A DNA stretch of 64,000 bases from Variovorax beijingensis (GTDB taxonomy: Bacteria; Pseudomonadota; Gammaproteobacteria; Burkholderiales; Burkholderiaceae_C), in contig NZ_VIVL01000017.1 in the NCBI RefSeq assembly GCF_007828835.1, positions 1 through 64,000 of the forward strand, given 5' to 3'. The number at the start of each line of letters is the position of its first letter. Position 1 is the stretch's first letter. Below the pieces are notes generated by a model. That model ran no database searches, was not told the DNA's origin, and was given only the letters and a program-made list of their open reading frames with translations. Shown here piece by piece: positions 42,180-54,197 of the stretch. The translations under genes and the position numbers were made by a program.

Positions 42180-44523
42180 CGAAGAAATCCTCCCCTTCAT
42201 CGGCATGCGCCGGCCCGCCCAGGCGCAGCTCCCACCAGGGCGGCAGCAGCTGCCGGATCTCGGCGCGCGCGAAGCGGTCGTCCAGCAGGTGCAGCACGCC
42301 GCTGTCCTGCTCGGTGCGAATGACGCGGCCGGCCGCCTGCACCACTTTCTGCAGGCCCGGATAGAGGTAGGTGTATTCGTAGCCCTTGCCGAAGCGCGCC
42401 TGCATGCGCTCGCGCGTGATCTCGTTGAGTGCGTTGTGCTGCGGCAGGCCGAGGCTTGCCACAAAGGCGCCGATCAGCCGGCTGCCGGGCAGGTCGATGC
42501 CTTCGCCGAATGCGCCGCCGAGCACGGCAAAGCCGATGCCCTGGCCTCCCTCCTCGAAGCGCGCGAGAAAGCCATGGCGATCGGCCTCGGCCATGCCGCG
42601 CGTCTGGGCCCACACGGGCACGCCGGGGTGCCTGGCCAGGAAGGCCGCGCAGGCTTTTTCAAGGTAGTCGAAGCTGCTGAAGAACGCGAGGTAGTTGCCC
42701 GGCATGCGCTCGAACTGGTCGCCGATGATCCCGGCCACGCGAGCGAGCGAGCCCGCGCGGTCGCGAAAACGCGTCGACACGTTCATGGCCACCTCCACGC
42801 GCAGCTGCTGGCTGCGGAATGGCGAGGCCACGTCGAGCAGCATGGTCTCCGGCGGCAGCCCCAGCGCGTCGCGGTAGAACTCGAAGGGCGACAAGGTGCC
42901 GGAAAAACAGGTGACCGATGCGGCATCCGCGAAGCGCGGCTCGAGGAATGGCGCCGGCACCAGGTTGCGGATCGCGAGGCTGCGCTGCTGATGGTCGTGC
43001 GCAGGGCCCAGCGTGCACTCGAAGATCGAGTGGTCGTCGAAGGCATCGGCCAGCCGGGCAAACTGCAGCGCATCGAAGAAGAAGCGCTGCAGCGGACCTT
43101 GCGCCGCGTCGGGCGTGGCCGCGAAGTACTCGCCCATGGCCGTGTTGGCGGCCTGCAGCGTGCGAGCGAAGCGCTCGGGAATCTCGTCGGCCGTGTCGTA
43201 GGGTTCGGTCTGTGCCTGCTGCACCGTGTCCCATTCGCGGTACAGCCGGCCCAGCGCGCCGCGCACCGAGGCGGGCGCCACGCGGTGCGCGTCTTCCAGC
43301 GCCAGGCCGTCGAGCCGCGCGGTGTACATGCCGCGCGCGCGCTCCAGCAGGTTGTGCGCCTCGTCCACCAGCACCGCCGCGCGCCATTCGGCGTCCTTCA
43401 TGGTGGCGTAGAGAAAGGCGCTGCCATCGAAGTAGTAGTTGTAGTCGCCCACGATCAGGTCGCACCAGTGCGCCATTTCCTGCGCGAGGAAATAAGGGCA
43501 CACGGTGTGCGCCAGCGCAATTCTTCGCAGCGCCTGCCGGTCGAGCCTGGCGGCCTGCGCGGCTTCTTCGCGCGCGGCGGGCAGGCGGTCGTAGAAGCCC
43601 TTGGCGAGCGGGCAGGCATCGCCGTTGCAGGCCCGGTCGGGGTATTCGCAGACTTTTTCGCGCGCGGTGAGCTCGAGCACCCGCACCTGCGCGCAGTCCT
43701 TGCCCAGCACGCCGACGGCCTCCAGCGCCACGGCCCGGCCCGAGGTCTTGGCGGTGAGAAAGAAGATCTTGTCGATCCTGCGCGCGGCCCGCGCCTTCAG
43801 CAGCGGAAAGATGGTGGCCAGCGTCTTGCCGATGCCGGTGGGCGCCTGCGCCATCAGGCAACGCGCGTTGACGGCGGCGCGATAGACGGCCTCGGCCAGT
43901 TCGCGCTGGCCGGGCCGGAACGAGCCATGCGGAAACGCCAGCTGACCGAGCGCACGGCCGAGCGCCGCATGGTGCGCGGCCTCGCTCTGCGCCCAGGCGC
44001 TGTAGCGCGCGCACAGAAGCTCGAAATGCGCCTGCAGCTCGGCCCGCGCGTGCGGCTCTTCCAGCACGGTTTCCTCGCCGGTGCCGAGGTCCAGGTACAC
44101 CAGCGCCACGGTGATGTGCTCGTAGCCGTGCATCTCGCAGAGCATCCAGCCGTAGCAGCGGGCCTGGGCCCAGTGCAGCGCCCGGTGGTTGCCGCGGATG
44201 GCGTCGAAGTCGCCGCGGAAGGTCTTGATTTCCTCGACGCGGGGTTCGCCCGGGTCGTGCCCGTCGGCACGGCCGCGAACCGTGAGCGCGCCGCATTGCG
44301 AGCGCAGCGGCACTTCGCTCTCGTAGCCGTCGCCACGCCGGCCTTGCACCAGCGCGTGGCCGGCCATGCCTTCGAGCGCGCTGGGCGCAGGCACGAAACG
44401 CAGGTCGAGGTCGCCGGCCTTGGCACCGAAGGCACACAGGGCCTTGACGGATACGGTGCGAGCATCGGGCGCCGGTGCCGGCGACTTTGGAGGAAGATCC
44501 GTGGTCACGCTGATGCTGTACAA
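42166..44523 (-). CDS. DinG/XPD-like iron-sulphur helicase with N-terminal PD-(D/E)xK nuclease domain
   Basis: A 785-residue superfamily 2 helicase. Walker A is QAPTGIGKT (near residue 227), Walker B VDEAHN (near 385), and the C-terminal motif QAAGRVIRTEQD lies near the end. Cysteines of a likely [4Fe-4S] domain follow the Walker A region: CEYPDRACNGDACP and AHTVCPYF. The first 110 residues hold GRADG and EEIKT, the core of a PD-(D/E)xK nuclease, so cutting and unwinding are joined. Start could be ATG 44523 or a GTG just downstream. It is cotranscribed with the alkB-like gene. Confidence 0.86.
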   Translation of the reverse strand: MYSISVTTDLPPKSPAPAPDARTVSVKALCAFGAKAGDLDLRFVPAPSALEGMAGHALVQGRRGDGYESEVPLRSQCGALTVRGRADGHDPGEPRVEEIKTFRGDFDAIRGNHRALHWAQARCYGWMLCEMHGYEHITVALVYLDLGTGEETVLEEPHARAELQAHFELLCARYSAWAQSEAAHHAALGRALGQLAFPHGSFRPGQRELAEAVYRAAVNARCLMAQAPTGIGKTLATIFPLLKARAARRIDKIFFLTAKTSGRAVALEAVGVLGKDCAQVRVLELTAREKVCEYPDRACNGDACPLAKGFYDRLPAAREEAAQAARLDRQALRRIALAHTVCPYFLAQEMAHWCDLIVGDYNYYFDGSAFLYATMKDAEWRAAVLVDEAHNLLERARGMYTARLDGLALEDAHRVAPASVRGALGRLYREWDTVQQAQTEPYDTADEIPERFARTLQAANTAMGEYFAATPDAAQGPLQRFFFDALQFARLADAFDDHSIFECTLGPAHDHQQRSLAIRNLVPAPFLEPRFADAASVTCFSGTLSPFEFYRDALGLPPETMLLDVASPFRSQQLRVEVAMNVSTRFRDRAGSLARVAGIIGDQFERMPGNYLAFFSSFDYLEKACAAFLARHPGVPVWAQTRGMAEADRHGFLARFEEGGQGIGFAVLGGAFGEGIDLPGSRLIGAFVASLGLPQHNALNEITRERMQARFGKGYEYTYLYPGLQKVVQAAGRVIRTEQDSGVLHLLDDRFARAEIRQLLPPWWELRLGGPAHADEGEDFFDALR

Positions 44524-44617
44524 AACAACAGTATAGCGAGGCCGCGCCTGCCCCGCGACCCACGCGCGAGAAAAGTGGTATCGGGGCCTTCTCCGACAGC
44601 TGGTGCACCGAAATTCG

Positions 44618-44638
44618 GCAAAACTTCAAAGGTTTTGC
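44618..44638. promoter_or_regulatory. Inverted repeat before the hybrid kinase operon
   Basis: GCAAAAC (44618-44624) and GTTTTGC (44632-44638) form a perfect 7-bp palindrome with a 7-bp spacer. It is 19 bp before the kinase ATG at 44657, in the divergent gap with the helicase gene. It could be an operator or a leader hairpin; nothing in the sequence decides. Confidence 0.4.
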
Positions 44639-44656
44639 TTACAAATATTTGATGGA

Positions 44657-48159
<3,503 letters not shown>

Positions 48160-48163
<4 letters not shown>

Positions 48164-49014
48164 ACCCCGATGCCGCTGCCCTGTCCCTGACCTCCGCGTT
48201 GAGCAACACGGAGATCGAGCTGCGGCTGCTGATGGAAGCCATCTACCTGCGCTACAGCTACGACTTCCGCAACTACACCGTGGCTTCGCAGAAGCGCCGC
48301 GTGCTGCACGCGCTGGCACAGCTCGGGCTGCCGAGCATTTCAGCGTTGCAGGAGAAGGTGCTGCGCGATCCGCTGCTGTTCGGCCGGCTGCTCGAGTACC
48401 TGACGATTCCCGTGAGCGAGATGTTCCGCGATCCGGCCTACTTTCTTGCGCTGCGCCGGCACGTGGTGCCGATCCTGCACACCTATGCATCCCTCAAGGT
48501 GTGGGTGGCGGGCTGCAGCACCGGCGAGGAAGTCTTTTCGCTGGCCATCCTGCTGCGCGAGGAAGGCCTGCTCTCCCGCACGCAGATCTATGCCACCGAC
48601 ATCAACCCCGGCTCGCTCGAGAAGGCGCGCCAGGGCATCTTCCCGATCGAATCGATCCGCGGCTACACGGCCAACTACCAGCGCGCCGGCGGCCGCAGTT
48701 CTTTCTCCGACTACTACACCGCGGCCTACGACGCCGCGCGCTTCGACCCGGCGCTGTGCGCCGACGTCATCTTTGCCGACCACAGTCTGGCCACCGACAG
48801 TGTCTTTGCCGAGACGCAGCTCGTCTCGTGCCGCAACGTGCTCATCTATTTCAACCGCGAGTTGCAGGACCGGGCACTCGGGCTGTTCCACGAGTCGCTC
48901 TGCCACCGCGGCTTCCTGGGCCTGGGCGCGAAGGAGAGCATCGACTTCTCGAGCTATGCCGATCGCTTCGACGTCCATTCGCAGCCAGAGCGCATCTACC
49001 GAAAGGCCACATGA
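48160..49014 (+). CDS. cheR: CheR-type protein-glutamate O-methyltransferase
   Basis: A 284-residue SAM-dependent methyltransferase of the CheR family, which methylates glutamates on receptors. The N-terminal helical part includes YDFRNYTVASQKRRV. The catalytic domain has WVAGCSTGEEVFSLAI (SAM loop), IYATDINPGSLEKARQG and SCRNVLIYF. It starts at GTG 48160 on the kinase stop (GTGA) and ends on the cheB start (ATGA). No methyl-accepting receptor is in the window, so its substrate is open. Confidence 0.92.
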
Positions 49015-49616
49015 AGCCGAATGCTCGCCAAACCCCTGCGCGGCGCGTCGAAGCCGTGGTGGTCGGCGCGTCTGCGGGCGGCATCGAGGCGCTGCTGGCG
49101 CTCCTGCACGGCATTCCGCCGCCGTGGCGGCTTCCGGTGGTGGTCGTCCTGCACCTGCCCGAAGGCCATCAGAGCCATCTGGCCGAGATCTTTGCCGAGC
49201 GGCTGCACATGCCGGTGCATGAGGCCGCCGACAAGATGCCGATCGCGCCCGACAGCCTGTATTTCGCGCCGCCCGGCTATCACCTGTCGATCGAGCGCGA
49301 TCGATGCTTTTCGCTCAGCTGCGAGCCGCCCGTGCACTTTTCGCGGCCGTCGATCGACGTGCTGATGGCTTCGGCCGCCGATGCCTACGGCCCCGCGCTG
49401 GCCGGGTTCCTGCTCACGGGCGCGAACCACGACGGCGCCGAAGGCCTCTTGCGCATTCACATGGCCGGCGGCATCACCGCCGTCCAGGACCCGGAGGAAG
49501 CCCAGATTCCCATCATGCCCCGGGCAGCCATTGCCCGCCATTCCCCCGATCACGTGCTTGCCCTGCGCGAGCTTCGCACATTGCTGCTGCAACTGGAGTC
49601 CGCCCATGCCCATTGA
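49011..49616 (+). CDS. cheB: CheB-type methylesterase, stand-alone catalytic domain
   Basis: A 201-residue protein-glutamate methylesterase. The catalytic triad is visible as S in VVGASAGG, H in HLPEGHQS and D in TGANHDGAEG. The usual N-terminal receiver domain is missing, so phosphorylation cannot act on it directly in cis; the receivers of neighbouring proteins may act in trans. It overlaps cheR by four bases and the next kinase by eleven. Confidence 0.92.
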   Translation: MKPNARQTPARRVEAVVVGASAGGIEALLALLHGIPPPWRLPVVVVLHLPEGHQSHLAEIFAERLHMPVHEAADKMPIAPDSLYFAPPGYHLSIERDRCFSLSCEPPVHFSRPSIDVLMASAADAYGPALAGFLLTGANHDGAEGLLRIHMAGGITAVQDPEEAQIPIMPRAAIARHSPDHVLALRELRTLLLQLESAHAH

Positions 49617-50826
49617 CGTCGAAAGCAAGCTGCTGATCGTCGATGACCTGCCCGAGAACCTTCTTGCGCTCGAAGCCCTGATCCGCGGCCCGGGCCGTGC
49701 GGTGTACCGCGCGGGCTCGGCCGAGGAGGCGCTTGCGCTGCTGCTCGACCACGAGTTCGCGCTGGCCATCCTCGACGTGCAGATGCCCGGCATGAACGGC
49801 TTCGAGCTGGCCGAGCTGATGCGCGGCACGGAGCGCACGCGGCACATCCCGATCATCTTCGTGACGGCGGCGGGCCGCGATTCGAACTACGCCTTCCAGG
49901 GCTATGAAAGCGGCGCGGTCGACTTCCTCTACAAGCCGCTCGATCCGCATGCCGTCACCGGCAAGGTCAACGTGTTCGTCGACCTGTACCGCCACCGCAA
50001 GGCGCTGCGGCACGAAATGAATGCGCTCGCGGTGGCCAACCAGAAGCAGGAAGAGCTGGTCCAGCAGCTGCGCCACACGCAGCACGAACTCGAACGCGCG
50101 GTGCGCATGCGAGACGACTTCATGTCGATGGTCTCGCACGAGCTGCGCACGCCGCTCAACACCCTGTACCTCGAAACGCAGTTGCGCCAGGTCCAGGTGT
50201 CCAGGGGCAAGCTGGAGTCCTTTTCCGCGGATCGCCTTCCCGCCATGATCGAGCGCGACCAGCGGCAGATCCGCAACATGGTGCGGCTGATCGACGACAT
50301 GCTCGACGTCACGCGCATGCGAAGGGACGCGCTGTCGATCCAGCCCAAGCCGGTCGACCTTGTCGCGCTCGCGCGGGCCGTGGTGGAAGGCCTCAGGCAG
50401 CAGGCCGAAGCCGCGGGCTCGGTCATCGCGCTGGAAGCACCGCGCGAGCTGCGCGGCGTGTGGGACGAGTTCCGCATCGAGCAGGTGCTGACCAACCTGC
50501 TGACCAATGCACTGCGCTACGGCGGCGGCAAGCCCGTGGAGATGATGCTGTGGGAGCGGGACGGCGCCGCGCACATCACCGTGCGCGACCAGGGCATCGG
50601 CATTGCGCCCGAAGACCAGCAGCGCATCTTCGAGCAGTTCGAACGCACCGACGACAGCCGCAAGCATGCGCCCGGCCTTGGGCTCGGGCTCTACATCACG
50701 CGCAAGATCGTGGGCCTGCACGGCGGGCGCATCGAGGTGGAGAGCCGGCCCGGCGAAGGTGCGGTGTTCCATGTCGAGCTGCCGCTGCAGGCCGCCGCGA
50801 AGACTGCGACGCAAGTGCGGGCGTAG
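49606..50826 (+). CDS. Receiver-histidine kinase protein
   Basis: A 406-residue soluble protein with a receiver first (about residues 8-125; D57 in ILDVQMPGMNG), a short coiled coil, then HisKA with H178 in MVSHELRTPLN and an ATPase domain (NLLTNALRYGG, GIGIAPEDQQR, GLGLGLYITRKI). No membrane segment is present, so its input is likely phosphotransfer from another kinase such as the upstream hybrid kinase. It overlaps cheB by eleven bases. Confidence 0.92.
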   Translation: MPIDVESKLLIVDDLPENLLALEALIRGPGRAVYRAGSAEEALALLLDHEFALAILDVQMPGMNGFELAELMRGTERTRHIPIIFVTAAGRDSNYAFQGYESGAVDFLYKPLDPHAVTGKVNVFVDLYRHRKALRHEMNALAVANQKQEELVQQLRHTQHELERAVRMRDDFMSMVSHELRTPLNTLYLETQLRQVQVSRGKLESFSADRLPAMIERDQRQIRNMVRLIDDMLDVTRMRRDALSIQPKPVDLVALARAVVEGLRQQAEAAGSVIALEAPRELRGVWDEFRIEQVLTNLLTNALRYGGGKPVEMMLWERDGAAHITVRDQGIGIAPEDQQRIFEQFERTDDSRKHAPGLGLGLYITRKIVGLHGGRIEVESRPGEGAVFHVELPLQAAAKTATQVRA

Positions 50827-50900
50827 GCGCCCTCCTACTGCGCGGAAGGCGATTGGCCGGGATACTGGGTGGATACAAATTGCTTGAAAGCCACCTCCCA

Positions 50901-51278
50901 GTGAACGTGCTGATCGTCGACGACAACGAAGCCGCGGCAGACCTGCTGCAGGAACTGCTGACGCTGCAGGACCATACCGCCCGCTGCACCTACACGGCGC
51001 AACAGGCCATGGATGCGGCGGCCGAGGAGCGCTTCGACGCGGCGCTCATCGACCTCACGCTGCCCGACTTTCCCGGCACCGAGGTGGCGCGGCGGCTGCG
51101 TTCGGCCGCAGCGGACCGTGGCCCTCGGCTGCTCGTCGCCATTTCGGGCTTTTCGGAGGAAGAGGCGGCCGGCGCCGCGGCGCGGAACCTGTTCGACCAC
51201 CACCTTCAGAAGCCCATCGACATGGGCGAACTCTCCGCCATCCTGTCCGCGCCGCGCCGCGCTGAGCGAGGCACCTAG
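50901..51278 (+). CDS. Single-domain response regulator
   Basis: A receiver of about 125 residues with no output domain: VLIVDDN at the start, acceptor D51 in LIDLTLPDFPG, the conserved Ser in ISGF and Lys in LQKPIDMGEL. It is the fifth gene of the CheR/CheB kinase operon, 74 bp after the previous stop, and could shuttle phosphate or bind a target protein. GTG 50901 is my chosen start; a TTG further upstream is possible, and neither has a convincing ribosome site. Confidence 0.85.
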   Translation: MNVLIVDDNEAAADLLQELLTLQDHTARCTYTAQQAMDAAAEERFDAALIDLTLPDFPGTEVARRLRSAAADRGPRLLVAISGFSEEEAAGAAARNLFDHHLQKPIDMGELSAILSAPRRAERGT

Positions 51279-51282
51279 CCGT

Positions 51283-51639
51283 TCAGTCCCGGTCTTCGTA
51301 ATCCCGGTCGTTGTCCCATTCGTCGCCGTTCGGCGGGCGATACGGGTAGCCCGGCCCGTAGTAGATCCGTCCGGGCGGCGGCGCATAGACGGGTGCCGGC
51401 CGGTAGTACACGGGCGGCGGCGGACGGTAGTAGACCGGCGGGGCCGGCGCGTAGTAGATCGGCGCCGGATAGTAGGCAGGCGGCGGCACGTAGTACGGCG
51501 CCGGATAGCCACCCGCCCCGATCTGCACCGACCAGCTGCCGCGCGCGCTGGCCGCGCCCGCGGCGAGCAGCGCACTGGCCGCCATCGCGCCAAGGGCCAC
51601 CCATTTGAAGACAGAAGAACGCTTGTTTTTGACTTTCAC
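51283..51639 (-). CDS. Secreted Tyr/Pro-rich repeat protein
   Basis: A 118-residue exported protein. It has a signal peptide (residues about 1-32, ending AAGAASARG), then a low-complexity region of Tyr-Pro repeats (YYVPPPAYYPAPIYYAP, VYYRPPPPVYYRP) and an acidic tail DEWDNDRDYEDRD. GTG 51639 is supported by a GGGAG ribosome site. Similar short YXPPP proteins are annotated as hypothetical in Burkholderiales; the function is unknown, with an envelope location inferred. It converges with the preceding response regulator, four bases apart. Confidence 0.75.
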   Translation of the reverse strand: MKVKNKRSSVFKWVALGAMAASALLAAGAASARGSWSVQIGAGGYPAPYYVPPPAYYPAPIYYAPAPPVYYRPPPPVYYRPAPVYAPPPGRIYYGPGYPYRPPNGDEWDNDRDYEDRD

Positions 51640-51764
51640 TGCAGCTCCCTTGAAAAGGCGCTGACGGCCAGCACCCATGGTGGTTGCAACGCCCGACGCA
51701 CTCTGCGAGTGCACCTGCCGCCTCGCCGGATCGTTGCCAAACGTCACTGCGCGGCCGATGCCGC

Positions 51765-52712
51765 TCAGCTCGTGATCTCGCGGCGCGAAAGCTGCACTTC
51801 GGCGCCGGCGGTATTGAACGCAATCGTCGGTGCGGTGAAATCGCTCAGCGGCGCGCCCAGGCCGATTTCGCCGCGCCCGTGCAGCACGCATTCCTCGCGC
51901 CTGAGCGCCACTTCCTGGCTCGGCCCGCCGTTGCCGTGAAACCGGACCCAGGTGCCGTAGGTGCTCAGGTCGGTCAGCACGCAGCTGCCATGCCGCAGCT
52001 CGATGCGTGCATGCAGCCTGGAGACGCGCGGATCATTGACCACGAACTGCGCATCGCTCACGCGCCCGAGGTGGATCGGCAGTTCTTCGGTGCGGAAGGT
52101 GGACCGCACATCGAGCCACGCCAGCTCGATCTGTCCCAGCGAAGAATCGGGCAGCCGCAGCGGCGTCAGCGCGGCCGGCAGCGTGAGGAACGAAGTCATT
52201 TCCTCCTGCCAGTCGATGCGGTGGACGGCCGACATCTCGCTGCGCCCGCGAATGGTGATGAGCCCCAGGTCGCGATGCCGAACGCCGGTTTCGCCCAACT
52301 GCGCGATCGCCGCATCGGTGGCCCAGATCTGCCCGGGCCCCGCCAGGTCGCTCAGACGCGACGCCAGGTTGACGGCATCGCCGAAGCAGTCGCCCTCGAC
52401 CTCGACCACCTCGCCGCTTGCAACGCCGATCTGCAGCGCCATGCGCAGCGGCACGGGCCAGGTCATGAGGCGCTTCTGGTGATGGCGCTGCAGTTCGATC
52501 ACTGCCTGCGTGGCGGTGGCCGCATTCGAAAAAATGGCGAACACGCCATCGCCGAGCGACTTCACGACCCTGCCGCCGTGTGCCTGGCAGACGCCGCCGA
52601 TCCATTGGGTCAGCCGCGTCACCGTGTCGGTGGCGCGTGCATTTCCCATGGCTTCGAAAACCCTGGAGCTTCCGGTCAGGTCTGCGAATACGACTGTGGA
52701 ATTGACGTCCAT
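51765..52712 (-). CDS. Class III adenylate/guanylate cyclase with C-terminal FHA domain
   Basis: A 315-residue soluble protein. The first 170 residues are a class III cyclase domain: metal aspartates D11 (FADLTGSS) and D55 (SLGDGVFAIF), and GDCFGDAVNLASRL near residue 110. Residues about 205-275 form an FHA phosphothreonine-binding domain (LGRVSD, SRLHARIEL, STYGTWVR). It could make a cyclic nucleotide in response to a Ser/Thr kinase; a kinase fusion lies at 2.0 kb, but a link is speculative. ATG 52712 has an AT-rich gap upstream. Confidence 0.88.
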   Translation of the reverse strand: MDVNSTVVFADLTGSSRVFEAMGNARATDTVTRLTQWIGGVCQAHGGRVVKSLGDGVFAIFSNAATATQAVIELQRHHQKRLMTWPVPLRMALQIGVASGEVVEVEGDCFGDAVNLASRLSDLAGPGQIWATDAAIAQLGETGVRHRDLGLITIRGRSEMSAVHRIDWQEEMTSFLTLPAALTPLRLPDSSLGQIELAWLDVRSTFRTEELPIHLGRVSDAQFVVNDPRVSRLHARIELRHGSCVLTDLSTYGTWVRFHGNGGPSQEVALRREECVLHGRGEIGLGAPLSDFTAPTIAFNTAGAEVQLSRREITS

Positions 52713-52888
52713 GCTGTGACAGCGGCTTGTTTATATTACTTTTGTACTCAAACCCTTATGGCAGCTTTAAGTGCAACGTAAAGTGTGTTGTTTACAAACA
52801 AGAAACAGTGTTTCAGAACTTGTGATTCGCGCGCCCGAGGCTTAAGGTAGCGACCGTCCTGGCTCCCGGCAATACGCCTTTAGTCCAC

Positions 52889-53221
52889 ATGCTGCCTCTT
52901 CGTCGTTTTTTCCGCCTCCTCGGAATTCCCGGTATCGGGTCTCCCCGGGTGGGAGAGAACCAGCTGGGACGCATCCGGGCCGCCATGCTGTCGGTGCTGC
53001 AGGCGCATGGCGAGCACTCGGTCCAGCGCGTGGCGCAGCGCGTGCGCTTTGCATCCGATGTGGAAGCGCTCTGGTACCTGCGGCAGGACGTGATGGTTGC
53101 GCTGAGCGCCATCGACGGCGAAGCCGCAGCCCGCCGCCAGATGAAAGCCATCAACAGCATGTTCAAGGGCGGCCTGCCCGGCTCGATGGGCCCGCGCGCC
53201 CATCAGCGCTTCACCCACTGA
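52889..53221 (+). CDS. Conserved hypothetical protein
   Basis: A 110-residue soluble, helical protein with a basic N-terminus (MLPLRRFFRLLGIPG). Helical text with VQRVAQRVRFASDVEALWYLRQDVM follows, quoted as VQRVAQRVRF and VEALWYLRQDVM. I recall uncharacterised Comamonadaceae proteins like this but no named domain. It is preceded by a 176-bp AT-rich gap shared with the divergent cyclase gene, so it probably has its own promoter, and converges with ldcA. Confidence 0.7.
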   Translation: MLPLRRFFRLLGIPGIGSPRVGENQLGRIRAAMLSVLQAHGEHSVQRVAQRVRFASDVEALWYLRQDVMVALSAIDGEAAARRQMKAINSMFKGGLPGSMGPRAHQRFTH

Positions 53222-53243
53222 AGGATACCGCGGCAGCTCGCGT

Positions 53244-54197
53244 TCAATGCGCATGGCCGTGGTCGTGGCCGTGGCCGCCATGCCGGTGGCCCCACACCAT
53301 GAAGACGTCGCGTCCTTCGGCCGCCAGCTCGACCTTCGCGCCCACGGGCAACAGCACCTTGGTCGGCACGTGCCCGAAAGGCAGGCCCGTGAGCACGGGC
53401 ACCTTGAGCGTGGCTCGCAGCCGGTCGACCACCGCTTCGAACCCGAAGCCGCGGTCGTAGCCCGGCACCTTGCGCATGCCCGTGAACTGGCCGAAGACGA
53501 TGGCGCGCTGCCTGGCCAGCACGCCGGCCATGCGCAGCTGGTCGAGCATGCGCTCGATGCGGTAGGGATGCTCGTTGACGTCCTCGATGAAAAGCACGCC
53601 CTTCTCCACTGCGGGGAAATAAGGTGTTCCGAGCAGGCTCGCGAGCACGCACAGGTTGCCGCCCCACAAGGTGGCGTCGTGCACGGGCTTCAGCTTCAGG
53701 CCGGCATCGCGCACCGGCATGCGCCAGCCGGTGCCTTCGCCCTGCCCGCTTGCCAGGTCGCCGAAGCAGGCTTCCATGATGTCGTCCGCGCCGCCTTCGG
53801 CACCGAAGTCTTCGCCGACGGCGGGGCCGGCCCAGGTCACGGCGCCGGTCTTGGCGAAGAGTGCGCACTGCAGCGCGGTGAAGTCGCTGAGGCCGACGAA
53901 TTCGGTGCCGCGCCCGATCGCCTTGGCCACGGCCTTGTAGGGAATCGCGTCGAGGATGCGCGTGAGTCCGTAGCCGCCGCGTGCGATCAGTGCAATGTCG
54001 GCGCTGCTTGCGGCTGCGCGGCTGATGGCAGCGAGGCGCGTGGCGTCGTCGCCCGCAAAGCGCTGGTGCACGGCCAGCGCGGCTTCGTCGATTTCGACCT
54101 CGTAGCCCAGCGCCTTGAGTCTTGCCACGCCGCGCCGGAAGGCGGCCTTGTCGCGAATCGCGCTGGAGGGGGAATAGATGTAGATGTGTTTGCTCAC
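53244..54197 (-). CDS. ldcA: LD-carboxypeptidase (S66 family) with His-rich tail
   Basis: A 317-residue cytoplasmic peptidase of the LdcA type, which removes the terminal D-Ala from recycled muropeptide tetrapeptides. Visible features are IARGGYGLTR, the nucleophile S104 in VGLSDFTAL and FIEDVNEHPYRIERML. Odd feature: the last 14 residues (304-317) are HRHGGHGHDHGHAH, a metal-chelating tail not part of the family core. It starts at GTG 54197, overlapping the tadA stop by four bases. Confidence 0.9.
   Translation of the reverse strand: MSKHIYIYSPSSAIRDKAAFRRGVARLKALGYEVEIDEAALAVHQRFAGDDATRLAAISRAAASSADIALIARGGYGLTRILDAIPYKAVAKAIGRGTEFVGLSDFTALQCALFAKTGAVTWAGPAVGEDFGAEGGADDIMEACFGDLASGQGEGTGWRMPVRDAGLKLKPVHDATLWGGNLCVLASLLGTPYFPAVEKGVLFIEDVNEHPYRIERMLDQLRMAGVLARQRAIVFGQFTGMRKVPGYDRGFGFEAVVDRLRATLKVPVLTGLPFGHVPTKVLLPVGAKVELAAEGRDVFMVWGHRHGGHGHDHGHAH

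Noticed and set aside
42109..44652. An 847-codon + strand frame opposite the nuclease-helicase
   Set aside because: It lacks any motif and has shadow composition; the minus-strand gene has Walker motifs and an iron-sulphur region.
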